From Amyelois transitella (taxonomy: Eukaryota; Arthropoda; Insecta; Lepidoptera; Pyralidae), in NCBI RefSeq assembly GCF_032362555.1, contig NC_083530.1, positions 4,184,001-4,248,000 of the forward strand: a DNA stretch of 64,000 nt, in the 5' to 3' direction. Each line of letters begins with the position of its first letter. Positions within the stretch are counted from its first letter, which is position 1. The notes beneath the pieces were generated by a model. That model worked only from the letters and a program-made list of their open reading frames with translations, searched no databases and was not told the DNA's origin. The position numbers and the translations under genes were made by a program. This document shows positions 29,819-40,969 of this stretch, in pieces.

Positions 29819-31999
29819 TTGGAAAGAGTGAAAGTAGAAAATTTGCAAGATATGGATGTAGGTAAGAAGTATATTAATAGACTGAAGGATGAAATTGAAG
29901 ATTTAGATGAGAGGAGCAATATTGAAGATGGATGGAAGGAATTTAAAGAAAGAATTGTGAAAGTAGCTGTTGAAGTGTGTGGTGTAAGTAGAAGAAGGAA
30001 AGGGAAAAATCACAAAAATGCGTGGATGAGTAAAGATGTGCAAGAACTTGTGCGATTAAAGAAGAAAGCATGGCTGGATTTGTTAGCAGCAAAAGCTAAC
30101 TTAAGAATGCAAGAGGTTATAGATGAGGATGTGAATGAAGCTCGTAAGGAATATAAAAAAATGAAAGATTTGGTTAAGAAAGCTGTGATTAGAAAGAAAG
30201 AAGAGTATAAAGAGGATTTTGATAAAAGGCTATCAGAAGACTTTCAGTCAAATCTGAAAGTATTCTGGAAATCCGTAAGGTCAGCCCGAGGAAAAACTAT
30301 AACCAGAGAGCTGACTAGGATCAGATGCCAGGATGGTAGCGTTGTGAAAGGAAAAGAATGTGTGCTAAAGATATGGAAGGACTATTTTGAGAGTTTATTT
30401 GAAAAAAAGGAAGAAAATAAGAAAGAGTTCTGCTATAGCGAAGAAAAAGAGAATGAGATGGAAGGCGAAATTGAAATGTTTGAAATTGTGGAAGCACTTA
30501 AGAGTATGAAAGCGGGAAAGGCTGCCGGGTATGATAGAGTGTCGGTCGAGATGCTTAAAGCAGGAAAAGGCGTCGTAGCTAGACAGTTGTACTGCCTTTT
30601 CAATTTGTGTTGGAGAAGCGGCCGAGTACCAAAAGATTGGTGTAAGGCTGTTATTGTGCCACTTTACAAAGGAAAAGGGTCACAACTGGACTGCAAAAAT
30701 TATCGTGGTATAAGCCTGCTTAGCGTCGTCGGCAAATTGTATGCTAAGGTATTGATTAATAGAGTCAGGAATGAAACTGATGACAAAATATGGGATGCTC
30801 AAGCGGGATTTCGAAAGGGAATGGGATGTACTGATCAGGTCTTTTCTTTGCGGTGCATAGCCAAAAAGTTTTTGGCCAAGAGTCAAAAAGTCTATTGCAC
30901 ATTCGTGGATTTAGAAAAGGCCTATGACAGAGTTGAGAGGAATGAATTGTGGTCAGCACTTTCTATGCATGGGGTGAGCAGTCTCTTGATACGAGCACTG
31001 AAATCCTTATATGAGGATTCGAGTGCTTGTGTCAGGATAAACGGAGCGCACACTGAGTGGTTTAAGATTGAGAAAGGTGTTAGGCAGGGATGTGTTGCGT
31101 CACCGTGGCTGTTCAACCTATTTATGGATAGTTGTTTGACAGATTTGAAAGAGTCTGAAAGTGGATTAAGGATGACTGAATTACTCGTCAAATGTCTGCT
31201 CTATGCCGACGATCAGGTTATACTGGCGTCATCAGCGGAGGAGTTACAGGAGATGGTAAACTGTATGCATGAAGCTTTAAAAGAGAAAGGAATGAAAGTG
31301 AACGTAAGTAAAACTAAAACACTGGTTTTTGAAATGGAGAAAGAAATGACAGCATGTAATATTTTGATTGGAGGAGAAAAAGTTGAGCAAGTGAAAGAGT
31401 TTGTATATCTAGGATCAAAGTTTACATCAGATGGCAAGTGTGATAGTGATATTGAAAGGAGAGTGAACACGGGGAACATGGTGAATGGAGCTTTGCATGC
31501 CTTTATGAGCAGTCAGAAACTATCCAAAAAGGCTCGACTGGCTGTGCACAGGGGCGTGTTGGTCCCGACATTAATGTATGGGAGTGAAAGTTGGGTATGG
31601 CAAAAGAAGCACGAAAGCAGAATAAATGCAGTGGAAATGAGAGCGTTAAGGAGTATGTTGGGTGTGAAATTGAGTGACCGGATAAGGAACAGCGTGATAA
31701 GGGAATGTTGTGATGTGAAAGAAGATGTAGTTACAGGAATAGAAAAGGGTATGTTGAGATGGTTCGGTCATGTGGAGAGGATGAATGAAAACAGGTTGAC
31801 TAAGCAGATATACAAGGAGAGTGTGGAGGGAAAGGTCGGGGTGGGAAGACCTAGACGAACATATCTTGATCAAATTAAGGACGTCCTGGTGAAGGGTCAG
31901 GTCAAAAGTGCCCGAAACCGCCGAGCTTGCATGAAGAGAGTTATGAATGTGGATGAAGCAAAGGAAGTATCAGGGATCGTGGCAAGTGGAAAGAGGTAG
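29819..31999 (+). pseudogene. RTE LINE reverse transcriptase part
   Basis: Same frame as the endonuclease, after its stop. The RT domain has GFRKGMGCTDQ, FVDLEKAYDRV, GVRQGCVASPWLFN and the catalytic YADD box (about 31202-31213). The carboxyl part carries [15 protein letters not shown]. Near 31968 one base is missing compared with the other copy (gtatcagg against gtatgcag), so the last residues are shifted ([10 protein letters not shown] instead of [10 protein letters not shown] and on). The catalytic core is intact, but the nonsense codon upstream makes autonomous activity of this copy doubtful. Confidence 0.85.
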
Positions 32000-33894
32000 T
32001 CTCTGCCTACCCCTCGGGGAAAGAGGCGTGAGTTTATGTATGTATGTATGTACTACTCTTATATTCTGTTCTCCAGGCATGTTAGGGGGAACATTACTCC
32101 TGCCAATATATAGCTTGCTTGCAGGGTCGTGATGCCTACTAACATGTTGCCTCAAAAAGTTGGCCGTAACAAATTTACGTGAACATATCTCACACTGTAA
32201 AGTAGGTCCAATGTGCTTATATTTCACATGTTCAGCCCTACTTGAAGCATTCACAAATGTCTCATTACATATGTGACAAGAGTATGGCTTTTCCCCTGTA
32301 TGCCTTCGTGTGTGATACAAAAGTGCCTCTTTGGATACAAATTTATTGTTACAGATATCACATTTGAAATTCTTTTCGCCAGTGTGAGTGACCATGTGGA
32401 TTTTTAAATAGCTTGGTGCTGTGAATTGTTTCCCACATTGTGGACAGATGTGTGGCTTAGCATTCTCATGAACAAACCTCATATGAACTCTTAAGCCACC
32501 TAGAGTACTATATCCCTTTCCACATAATTCACAAAAGTGTGTTTTTACAATCTTACTTCTAATGGGATGTGGATCTAATTTGTCTTCTAGACACAACTTT
32601 ACATGCTTTTCATAGAATTCCTTTGTAGAATAATATTTCCCACACTTAGGGCATTCTTTTTTATTAGCATGTTTTCTCTCATGTGCATTTAACTTCTCCA
32701 GACGCTGAAAGGATTTACCACAATCTTTGCAAATGAAGTTGCTGTGAGCTTTCTCTTGGTGATCTTTTAAACTCTTGGCATTACTTTTGATGCATAAACA
32801 ATCGGGGCATTGGTAAATGTGTTTAGCGTCTACATGATTTTGTAATTCATTTTCATCTACAAATGTTTTGTAACATATTTCACATGTTACAATTCCATGA
32901 TAATTCATATTGTGTTCTTTCAGGGCAGCCACACTGTCCATTATCTCATCACATTCCAGGCAGTGAAACTTTTGAAATGAGTTTCTAGGTTTTGCAGCAG
33001 TATCATTCTCTTTTCGAAATAGAGCACATTCCAAATCTGGTTCTTTGACACAGATATAGATTGAACTGTCCCTATCAACCTCTGTGTTGAGTGTATCCAG
33101 AAGATTAGTAAATATTCTGTCTAAAATTAATGCAGAGGTTTTACACTGTTGAAGAAAATTGAAAGCTTCGAAACATTTTTCGGCACAGACCATGCAGACT
33201 GCATCTATGCCAGGAACTGGCTCATCTGTTATCTGAAAATAATATATAACATGATGTTATAAAAAAATTCAGATGACAAGAGGGACACCTATATATTTTT
33301 GTTAGTTAAATATTATTTACTTGTTAATGAAACATTATCATTATTTAAAATGTTCATCTCTCTATGTGAGATATCCTCCGTATGAATGATTTAAAATATT
33401 AAGGAAACATCATACTAATGTTACACTTTTACTCACAATCTTTCAGACAAATTTGGATGAAATTTAGTATACAAGTAGAACCTGGAAAAATAGGACACTT
33501 TTCATCCCGAAATACCAACGCAAGGCAACTAATATGGATACGAAAGTTTGTAAGGATAACAGGTTTTCATGAAACTTTTCAGTAATATGTATAGCTTAGA
33601 CATTGGAATAAACTAAAATTTATATATAAGGCAGAAGATCTTGATGATGAAATAAAGCCAATTAACACTTAAATATAAATTATTTACCTTATCGTCTCCA
33701 AGAACCGCATTTAAAACTTCAGAAAAAGAATTGACGATTCGGTTTGATTTATTTACAGTAATGGGTTCATGGAATTTAAGAAACTGGGTTTCATTTTCAA
33801 TCTCTTTTAAACATAACCTACAATGGCTGTACTGATTTCTACTAACAACATTATAAATAAGAACATTCGTATCGAAATCCACTCCTTCAAACAT
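31970..33894 (-). CDS. ZAD C2H2 zinc-finger protein B (2 exons, 489 residues), C-terminus remade by a LINE
   Basis: Exon 1 is 33894-33688 (69 codons, then gtaaat). Exon 2 is 33232-31970 (acceptor attttcag). The ZAD Cys pairs are HCRLC in exon 1 and VCMVC in exon 2. Ten C2H2-type fingers follow (first HCLECDEIMDSVAALKEH, last QCEICSRKFVTANFLRQH); finger 5 is again C2HC. It shares with gene A the exon split and the post-finger motif DPASKLYIG / NPHSKLYVS, so the two are paralogs. The coding sequence crosses the LINE boundary at 32051. The last 26 residues ([26 protein letters not shown]) are antisense LINE 3' UTR. Before the insertion the protein would have ended VVMAKES, with its stop at 28716-28718. 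Confidence 0.93.
32051..32064 (+). repeat. Target-site duplication, right copy (RTE LINE)
   Basis: Identical to 28734-28747. On the minus strand it encodes the NIRVV residues of zinc-finger gene B, so the insertion is inside coding sequence. Confidence 0.93.
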
Positions 33895-34039
33895 TTTTAC
33901 GAATTGAAATACCTATTCAGCAACTTTAAAAAAACTACAATAAAATAAATACCGTCAAAATAAACCGCGCGATTTAGATTTTCGGTTCATAAACTTTGCT
34001 TTTCGTTCAACAACAGCACCTCACCTCAAGAAAAGATGC

Positions 34040-35180
34040 GCTGGCAGTAGGAATGTGAAAAAAAAATCGATTATGGAAAAAATCGATTAAAAATCGATTT
34101 TTTTAAAGTAAAAATCGATTTTTATACTTGATTTTTTTAAAAATTAATAATCGATTAAAAATCGATTTTTATATTCATCCAATAAATGCACTCCGAAATT
34201 ATGTTTTTGTCTTCTGGCTTTGAGCCCGGAACGCGAACTGCCAAAGAATACTATCATAGCTCCATAATATTACATTAACGCCATCTGTGCATTCTTTCTG
34301 TGCTCTTAAAACAGTTTAGATGATTAATTTAATCAAACATTCTCTAGATGGAATTAGTCGATGAACAGTATTTTACCGACATTCGGTTGATATTTTATTC
34401 ATTATTCGTTGCTGAAACTTCATTTTTCAAACTTGATTGTTAAAAACTTTAATTTGTGTTGATTATACAGGGTGACATTTAAAACAACTGCATCCTTTTA
34501 AACATAGACTATACCCATGCTTCTGAGCCGTTTGAGCCTATTTTTATTTAAATTAAACTTCATCATTTTCACATTTAAAAAACCCTCAAAAACTACGTCA
34601 CACACTTTATTAAGACCAATTCTACAAAAATAATTTAAAACTAAACATGTAAATAAATGTCTGAAAAATAAATTATTTTTCTAGTATCAAGATCAAGTAA
34701 AGTACAGAGTTGTCGACTTCGCTCAGCTGAATGCATTGTGTCGTTGACCTCTGAATCTTACGCGTCGCTTTTCCGCCGGCCGGGGTGATATTACGTATTT
34801 AGGATCGTGGATTTTGATACTTTTATTTTTTTTCGTACTTTCTAAAATATGAACCGATATTTTTTTCTTTTTACGTTTTTAAATATCCTTAAGATGAGTA
34901 CACTTAACAGTTAAATTTATGCAGTTGAATTAAATGTCACCCTGTATAAGAACTTACTGATTCTGTTGTTTATTTTTAATGAATAAATCTATTGATATAA
35001 TGTATATGACGTTTATTTTGACATAAATTGAAAAATTTGGAAAAATCTATCAATATAATAAAATCGATTATTTTCTTAAGAAAAATCGATTATTTGTTAA
35101 TCGATTTTTCATACTTAAAAAATAAATCGATTATATAAAAATCGATTTTTTATCAGCAATGTCACATCCCTAGCTGGCAG
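34040..35180 (+). mobile_element. hAT-like non-autonomous element with 8-bp target duplication
   Basis: gctggcag flanks the element at 34040-34047 and 35173-35180. The ends are inverted: taggaatgtga on the left, and the right end read in reverse is tagggatgtga. Near both ends there are many ATCGATTTTT/AAAAATCGAT palindromes. An 8-bp duplication with TAGGG-type ends points to the hAT superfamily. No transposase remains. A second element is nested at 34468-34944. The left end is about 150 bases upstream of the start codon of zinc-finger gene B. Confidence 0.8.
34468..34944 (+). mobile_element. Nested Tc1/mariner-like MITE (477 bp)
   Basis: Flanked by TA (34466-34467, 34945-34946). The inverted ends of ~25 bases start CAGGGTGACATTTAA and contain AACTGCAT. 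No coding capacity. It inserted into the hAT-like element. Confidence 0.75.
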
Positions 35181-36340
35181 CCATTGTTTTTTTTTTTACT
35201 TTAGGGTTGCTAGTTGCAAAAAGTTCGTTCAGGTTCGAGTGTAGGGTACAGAACTGCAAAGTATAGCGTACCTACTGGGTTTTACGTGGCCTTTACACTG
35301 TTTTATTATTACCATCACTACCTGAATCGTAGTATATATATCCATATTATGAAGAGAAAAAGTTTTATTTTTTGTTTCTCACGAATAAATTAAAAAAACT
35401 ATGGGACCGATTTTTATAAAATTTGGCCAAGATAGAATATACCGTTACGTACCTACTCGTGAGAATATAAGTTTTTTTTTCATTCGTTGACTAGTACCGT
35501 GGTACAGTTCCATGATAGAACTACTGATAATATTTTTTATCGCTAGGACCATTCACAATGGAACTAGTGTCAATGTTGACTTAACACTAGTACCATTAAC
35601 TGTTCTATGATGGAACTACTAAGTAATAATTTTATCACTAATTCCTTTATTAATTAAATTTAATTTTTACCTATAAATAATATATTTTTACAAATCAAAA
35701 ATATCCCCTATCAAAAATTACCGTTAGTTCATCTGTTAACATTAAAACTAATGTAAATAACTCAGAAAAAAATCGTTGGTACATAGCCCAAGTAAGATTT
35801 GAACCTCCACGCGCACTGTTCGCAATCAATGCATTCAAACAAATGACGCCGCCGCACTAGGCGCGGTCAACATTATGTACCTATTCAAAATAATTCAGAA
35901 TGCATAAATCCAATTAATGTACTGTAAGGGGCAAAATTCCGTTAAATTATCTTGATGATGAAATGACTTTTAATCATAAGGATTATCCTCGAGTAATGCT
36001 CAAAATGCACCTTTTAATTTATATATTAAATACCTTATAGTATAGAAGTAAGATATGTATATGGTATTACGAACTTTTTTGTAGGTCTATTAAAAACCTT
36101 TATTTTTTGTAGTACATTGTAAAGTTCGCATATTATATATTTAAAAGTCTTGACAAGGACATATGGTTCTTTTCATCCCGGTAACAATTATAGTTCCCGT
36201 GAGATTTGCGAAAAACCTGTATGGTAACATGTTGTTGGTGGTGCAAAATTCACGTGGACGAAGCTGCGGATAAAAGCAAAATTATAAATAAATAAAACAC
36301 TTTGTTGAGCCCAGTGGTTTAAATAGTAATCCACACAGTT
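35181..36340. other. AT-rich intergenic stretch
   Basis: It holds an imperfect direct repeat (actagtacc..gttccatgat.gaactact at about 35490-35530 and 35585-35640) and a possible tRNA-SINE B-box remnant near 35790-35815. No coding sequence recognised. Confidence 0.5.
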
Positions 36341-36354
36341 TTAGCCTTTATCTT

Positions 36355-36932
36355 TCAATCAACAATGTTTTTAATTTTATTTGGTATGTTCCATTCATCT
36401 TCAATACCTACAATTCTCTTATTTTCAGCAACTTTGCTCAAAAATTTTGTTACTAAATGAGTAGCTTCTGATATCACACGATAAATATCAATAGAAAATC
36501 CGTCCATCATTGCTGTAAAAAAAATGCTGTTCATTCTGTGTGATTTTGTTTTATACTTTTAAAAACTATGTTAAAAATAAGGATATGTACTAACAAGACA
36601 TTGTATCGTTCGTTATTCTCATTCCTTTCACTTCTTCAACACATAACTAAAAAAAAACAATTGTTGAATATTAGGAGAAAATGTATCAAACAATATTTTA
36701 TTGAAGAACACACAAAGAGACAAAAAACAAAAACTTATACTCGCATTTATAATTTTAGTTCGGATGCTCTACAGTCATGTATCGCCAGTTGCCAGGGCCT
36801 ATATTTACCTCATACCTAATTAAATTATCAAATTACACATCAAATCTTGATGGTGCAAATTAAAATTATATAATTTATAATACTTACAGCTATAAGAAAT
36901 ATCAAACAATAAGCTATAATTTTTAATCCCAT
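36355..36932 (-). CDS. Candidate small secreted protein (3 exons, 84 residues)
   Basis: Assembled by eye on the minus strand. Exon 1 is 36932-36888 (MGLKIIAYCLIFLIA, donor gtaagt, phase 0). Exon 2 is 36646-36595 (after tttttttttag; LCVEEVKGMRITNDTMS; donor gttagt, phase 1). Exon 3 is 36512-36355 (after ttttttttacag; MMDGFSIDIYRVISEATHLV and onward to NIVD, TGA). The first 15-18 residues are a textbook signal peptide. The mature part is about 65 residues with one Cys and an amphipathic middle. All three frames join without a stop, and both acceptors have strong pyrimidine tracts; the exon 2 donor is weak. I know no family for it. A chance assembly is possible, since exons are short. Confidence 0.42.
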
Positions 36933-36940
36933 TTATTATC

Positions 36941-37690
36941 TTATTTTGATCTCAGTATTTTCAATAGTTAATGTAGTCTGTTAAAATTTACGAAACTTAT
37001 GAATTCTAAAATTTTAGAGAAATGCACTGATGATTCGAGTTCTGTGTCAATTTGTTGTTCATGTCCATTATTGTTTTAAATTTTCCCTCGTCAAAGATTG
37101 TATGGATTCTATGCTTCTAATAAAAATAATGTAGATACCCTTATCAGGATTCAATTCAAATAGGTAGAATTTAGATTTTCTTCCACTAATATTAAAAAGT
37201 GTGTTTTTGTATTTTGTTTGTAACAAATGAACTCAAAAACTAAAGAAATAATTTTAACTAAATTTTGCTCAAAGATAGAAATAGAATAGACTTTTAGAAG
37301 GAACAACATAGGCTTGTTTTCTGAAAGTTCGTACGAGAAAAACTGGAATTTGAGTTTGAGGCGGGTGGAGGCGAAGCGGAGCAATACAAGGGGCCAGCTT
37401 TTTAAAATTAAGGGGTAGGTATTAAAATATACGGGACAAAAATTTGAGATTGAAAAAACCTCAAATGACCACTTAGTTTCTCTCATGTGAAATAAAGAGT
37501 TTCATATTTTTACGTCTGTGATGAAAGTTGGAATGCTGTGATGTGTGCAAAGGGTATGTGTGAACACAGATCTATCCCACCTTCTTCAGTCTAAGGTGAC
37601 GATACAGACGTTCATATATCGAAATACGTCTGTGCCCCTTATACTGATTACAACAACAATACAACTTTTCGATATGACTGTCTGACGTAT
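36941..37690. other. Intergenic, no gene recognised
   Basis: AT-rich sequence between the small secreted-protein candidate and the first-exon candidate at 37.7 kb. No known repeat seen. Confidence 0.4.
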
Positions 37691-37699
37691 GGACGTTGA

Positions 37700-38087
37700 T
37701 TGACGTTCACAGAAATTGTACTTTATTCAAACTTTAGTCTATAATGTCTATCCTTGCTTTATGGTCTCTCATTCGATGCTGATTGGCTAAACATTTACAA
37801 ACATCTCTTTCTTCTTTGACATCAAGCAAAATGGCCGAAGTTTGTTGGAGGCTGAAAGACGTCTTTGCGAATTTGTGTAATTTCATGTGATAGTTAGAGT
37901 AAATAAAGACATTAGTGCAAGTGCAGTGTTTTGTGTAGTGATCAATAATTTCCATATTGTGATTTTTGAAGTGCTCACAATATAACTGCACGTTTTTTTT
38001 GGAAAGTGTTTGACAGTGTTTTGTGTCTTGTTTTCACTCATATTTTCACCCTGACATCTATTTTGGATTTATGTATTCCTGATTACG
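37700..38087 (+). promoter_or_regulatory. Likely non-coding first exon (5' UTR) of a + strand gene
   Basis: A less repetitive block with an inverted-CCAAT-like gattggct near 37781. It has a well-placed short upstream frame at 37831-37890 (MAEVCWRLKDVFANLCNFM) and ends TTACG followed by gtaaga at 38088. These features fit a 5' UTR exon with a strong donor whose coding exons lie beyond the next intron, possibly outside the window. No downstream exon was identified here. Confidence 0.4.
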
Positions 38088-38454
38088 GTAAGAAAACATA
38101 TGTTTATTACAGTTTCATTGGTAATTGTCACTTTTCAATAGTTTCAAGTTGCTTGTAAATAGGTACTTCGTGTAAAGTTTTGGCAATTTTTTGTCCTTGT
38201 CTGTGATTGCAAATTGAAGCGTGTTGAAAGGAGACGGATTGCCTTTGATGGTAGATAAAGTTCACTCCCTATCCTTATGGAAAGTATGTCGTGTATTATT
38301 GTTTTTGTTGTGACCTATTACGAAATATTTGTCTCGTATTGATTCGTGTCTGGGGTCGGTTTAAATTCTGTGCATGTATTTCCGTCGAGATTTTATCTTA
38401 TAAGACATTCGCGTAGGCAGAAGAATAGACAGACATGCGTTCTCAATAAAAAAA

Positions 38455-38780
38455 AGTTTCTAGCCCATCATCATCAAGATGAAACTCAAGTTTATTAGCC
38501 TTAACCTTAGTCGCCTAATTCAACATCCATTGGAAAGATATGGAGTGGTCCTAGACCATAGTGCCTGGAACCACACAAAACAAAGACTAAAGATGTATCT
38601 CTATTACCACCATCTATAAGTACCATCTGCTTCTCTTCTCATGCAGATTTTAAATCAATCAAGGAAAAGAATAATAAATTTCAGTTGGTTCTTTTAGGAG
38701 ATGGGCAAACCTGTCACAATTTGTGTCTCAATTGTGCTTAACATGTCCTTTCAGTCTTTTCATTACTCTTGAAGTAACGG
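38455..38780. mobile_element. Two diverged SINE fragments (TATG-tailed family)
   Basis: 38455-38580 reads on the minus strand (ccttagtcgcctaattcaac, gtgcctggaaccacaca). 38690-38780 reads on the plus strand (ggagatgggcaaacctgtca). Both are old copies. Confidence 0.5.
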
Positions 38781-39256
38781 AAAATTCTAGACATTTTAAT
38801 TAAAGGGACACCCTACTATGTATAACTGTAAATTTTTTCTTGCACAAAAAAAAAACATGATACAACGTAGTTCCTGGAATTAGAAAATATGTAAAATGAA
38901 GGACTTATTCCATTTGGAATTTCTTCCAGCCAACCAAATTAAAATTAGGATTTCCCAAATCAAAAAAGCAATGCATTGAGGATGCGCTAGATATAAACAT
39001 TAATTACCAAAAATAAACACCCCTAAAATATATATTCATTAACATGCATAAATGTAATTACTTATGTACAAGCAACTGCAATATGGTAAAGTATAAGGTG
39101 TATCAGAATACAGTCTTTTTGACTTGTTTATTATAAGAACCAAGGCTACGAGCTGATCTTTCTTGGGGGAGTTGTTCCAAAGCTGAACAGAACTAACACC
39201 AAAAGATAAGTCATAATTCCAACATGAGTAAGGAGATATGCAATTTTAAATTGTAA

Positions 39257-39520
39257 CTAGCTGTGCTGGCGACTTCGTCCGTGTGGAATAGTTATTTTGG
39301 ATATCATCGAAACCTTCAAGGATGAATAATTTTCCCTGTTTGTTTTTCGCATTTTCCATTATTTCTTCTCTTCTAATAGTTGCAGCGTGATGTTATATAG
39401 CCTAAAGCCTTCCTCGATAAATGGTCTATTCAACACAAAAAATATTTTTTTAATTTAAACCAGTTTTTCCTGAGATTAGCATGTTCAAACAAACAAACTC
39501 TTCAGCAATATATAATATTA
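39257..39520 (+). repeat. Truncated LINE-tail-like repeat
   Basis: actagctgtgctggcgactt and cgtccgtgtggaatag at the start, cctgagattagcatgttcaa near the end. Related to 12897-13165. Confidence 0.55.
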
Positions 39521-39954
39521 GTATTAGTATAGATGAGAATGTAAACTACTATCTGTTTTTTCATAAAGATAGTAGGGAAGTGAAGGATTAAAAAGGACAT
39601 CAAAGAAGAGAGTTAGTGTATGAACATTACGTATATAAGGCGGATTGGGAACCACTTCAATTTGTGCCGGAACTCTAAACATGAAATATGTAATTATTGT
39701 GGTAGCCACTAATGTTATAATTTTTTATAGGTATGTGAATCATAGTTTAGCCATATCAGTCTGTAAACAGAGTATTGCAAATAATTATTAAAATTGAGTA
39801 AACCCAACCCATGCTATCTTATCAGAAATGTGAGCAAATTCTCAATGTGATTCATTTGTGTGTAAAAAAGTATGTACAATACAAAAAATTCAGCACCCAT
39901 CTTTTAAAAAAAAATAAAAGCTGGTTTTGTCGAGTCAAGACTGGCAAATTGTTT

Positions 39955-40060
39955 CTAATATTATAAATGTGAAAGTCTGTTTGTGCATTTTTTCATCCAT
40001 CTTTCATGTGATAACTATTGAACCAATTTCACAGTAGGTATCTTGAATGATAGAGTTGGG
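39955..40060 (-). repeat. LINE-tail-like repeat fragment
   Basis: ctaatattataaatgtgaaa followed by gtctgtttgtg is the common lepidopteran tail read in reverse. Confidence 0.4.
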
Positions 40061-40159
40061 AAATCAATTTTGTAAAAATTATTTATTGGTACCAATTTGA
40101 ATACCTTAATGTGTCATTTATGTATCAGGAAGTTTCCGATTCCCTAAGGTTGAAAAGAA

Positions 40160-40203
40160 GTCAAGTTCAGTATGTAAGTACTCACTTACATACTGAACTT
40201 GAC
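40160..40203. repeat. Perfect 20-bp inverted repeat with 4-base loop
   Basis: Arms 40160-40179 and 40184-40203 are exact reverse complements separated by actc. The pairing stops sharply on both sides. It stands in + strand sequence just upstream of an RTE tail. Confidence 0.9.
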
Positions 40204-40324
40204 GTAAAAATCGTAAGGAAGTGGCAAGATTTCTATTTACATATCATCTGGGAAAGAGGCGAGATATTATGTATGTGTGTTCGTATTCCTCATTCTCCTG
40301 GCTTTGGTTCTAGTTGTGTCCTCT

Positions 40325-40564
40325 TACGACAAACATACCTTGATCAAATCAGGGATGACCTGGTGAATTCAGGTCATGAATTCTCAAAACCAACCAAAAG
40401 TAAAAGGTCAAAAGTACCCGAAACCGCGCATGCATGAGCTTGCATGAAGAGAGTTATGAATGTGGATGAAGCAAAGGAAATATGCAGAGATCGTGGCAAG
40501 TGGAAAGAGGTAGTCTCTGCCTACTCCTCCGGGAAACAGGCGTGATTTTATGTATGTATGTATG
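40325..40564 (+). mobile_element. RTE LINE 3' tail, diverged, with insertion
   Basis: Matches the RTE end (acataccttgatcaaatcag, gagagttatgaatgtggatg, ctccgggaaacaggcgtga), then TATG repeats. A stretch of about 30 bases is inserted near 40365-40400. A more decayed tail copy follows at 40565-40655. Confidence 0.75.
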
Positions 40565-40694
40565 AGGCAAAGTTAGTTTGTAGGGATCATGGCCAGTTGA
40601 ATGATGAAGTCAATGCCTACTCCGGGAAGAGGTGTGTTATACGTACTTACATGTATGTGTCCTCCCTGGAAAAGAGCCTTTGGTCCACCTTTAA

Positions 40695-40923
40695 CATACA
40701 TACAGTCACGTCTGTATCCCGTGCGGGGTAGACAGAGCCAACAGTTTTGAAAAGACTGAAAGGCCAAGTTCAGCTGTATGGCTTAGTGATGGAATTGAAA
40801 TTCAAATAATGTCGCGTACAAGAAGAATCCCAAGTTTATTAGCTATTCCCTAAGTCGCCTTTAACGACAACCCCGGATGATAAATAGAGTGGTCCTATTC
40901 TATTAAAGTGCCGGGAACCACAC
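40695..40923 (-). mobile_element. SINE (TATG-tailed family) with 13-bp target duplication
   Basis: Flanks ggtccacctttaa (40682-40694) and ggtccacccttaa (40924-40936) differ at one base. The body is shorter than the intact copy at 16.9 kb and diverged. Confidence 0.75.
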
Positions 40924-40969
40924 GGTCCACCCTTAAAATAAATCGGATAGAGTAAAAACACTGACCTAC

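Larger units (their letters stand above)
28748..32050 (+). mobile_element. Near full-length RTE-clade LINE (HmRTE-e01-like), 3303 bp
   Basis: Bounded by a perfect 14-bp target duplication and ending in TATG repeats, as RTE elements do. The first ~170 bases are GC-rich and look like the 5' UTR. Then one frame encodes endonuclease and reverse transcriptase (separate entries). It lies between the convergent zinc-finger genes, sense to gene A and antisense to gene B. It is very similar to the truncated copy at 59787-61810, so both insertions are recent. The resemblance to HmRTE-e01 is from memory. Confidence 0.92.
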
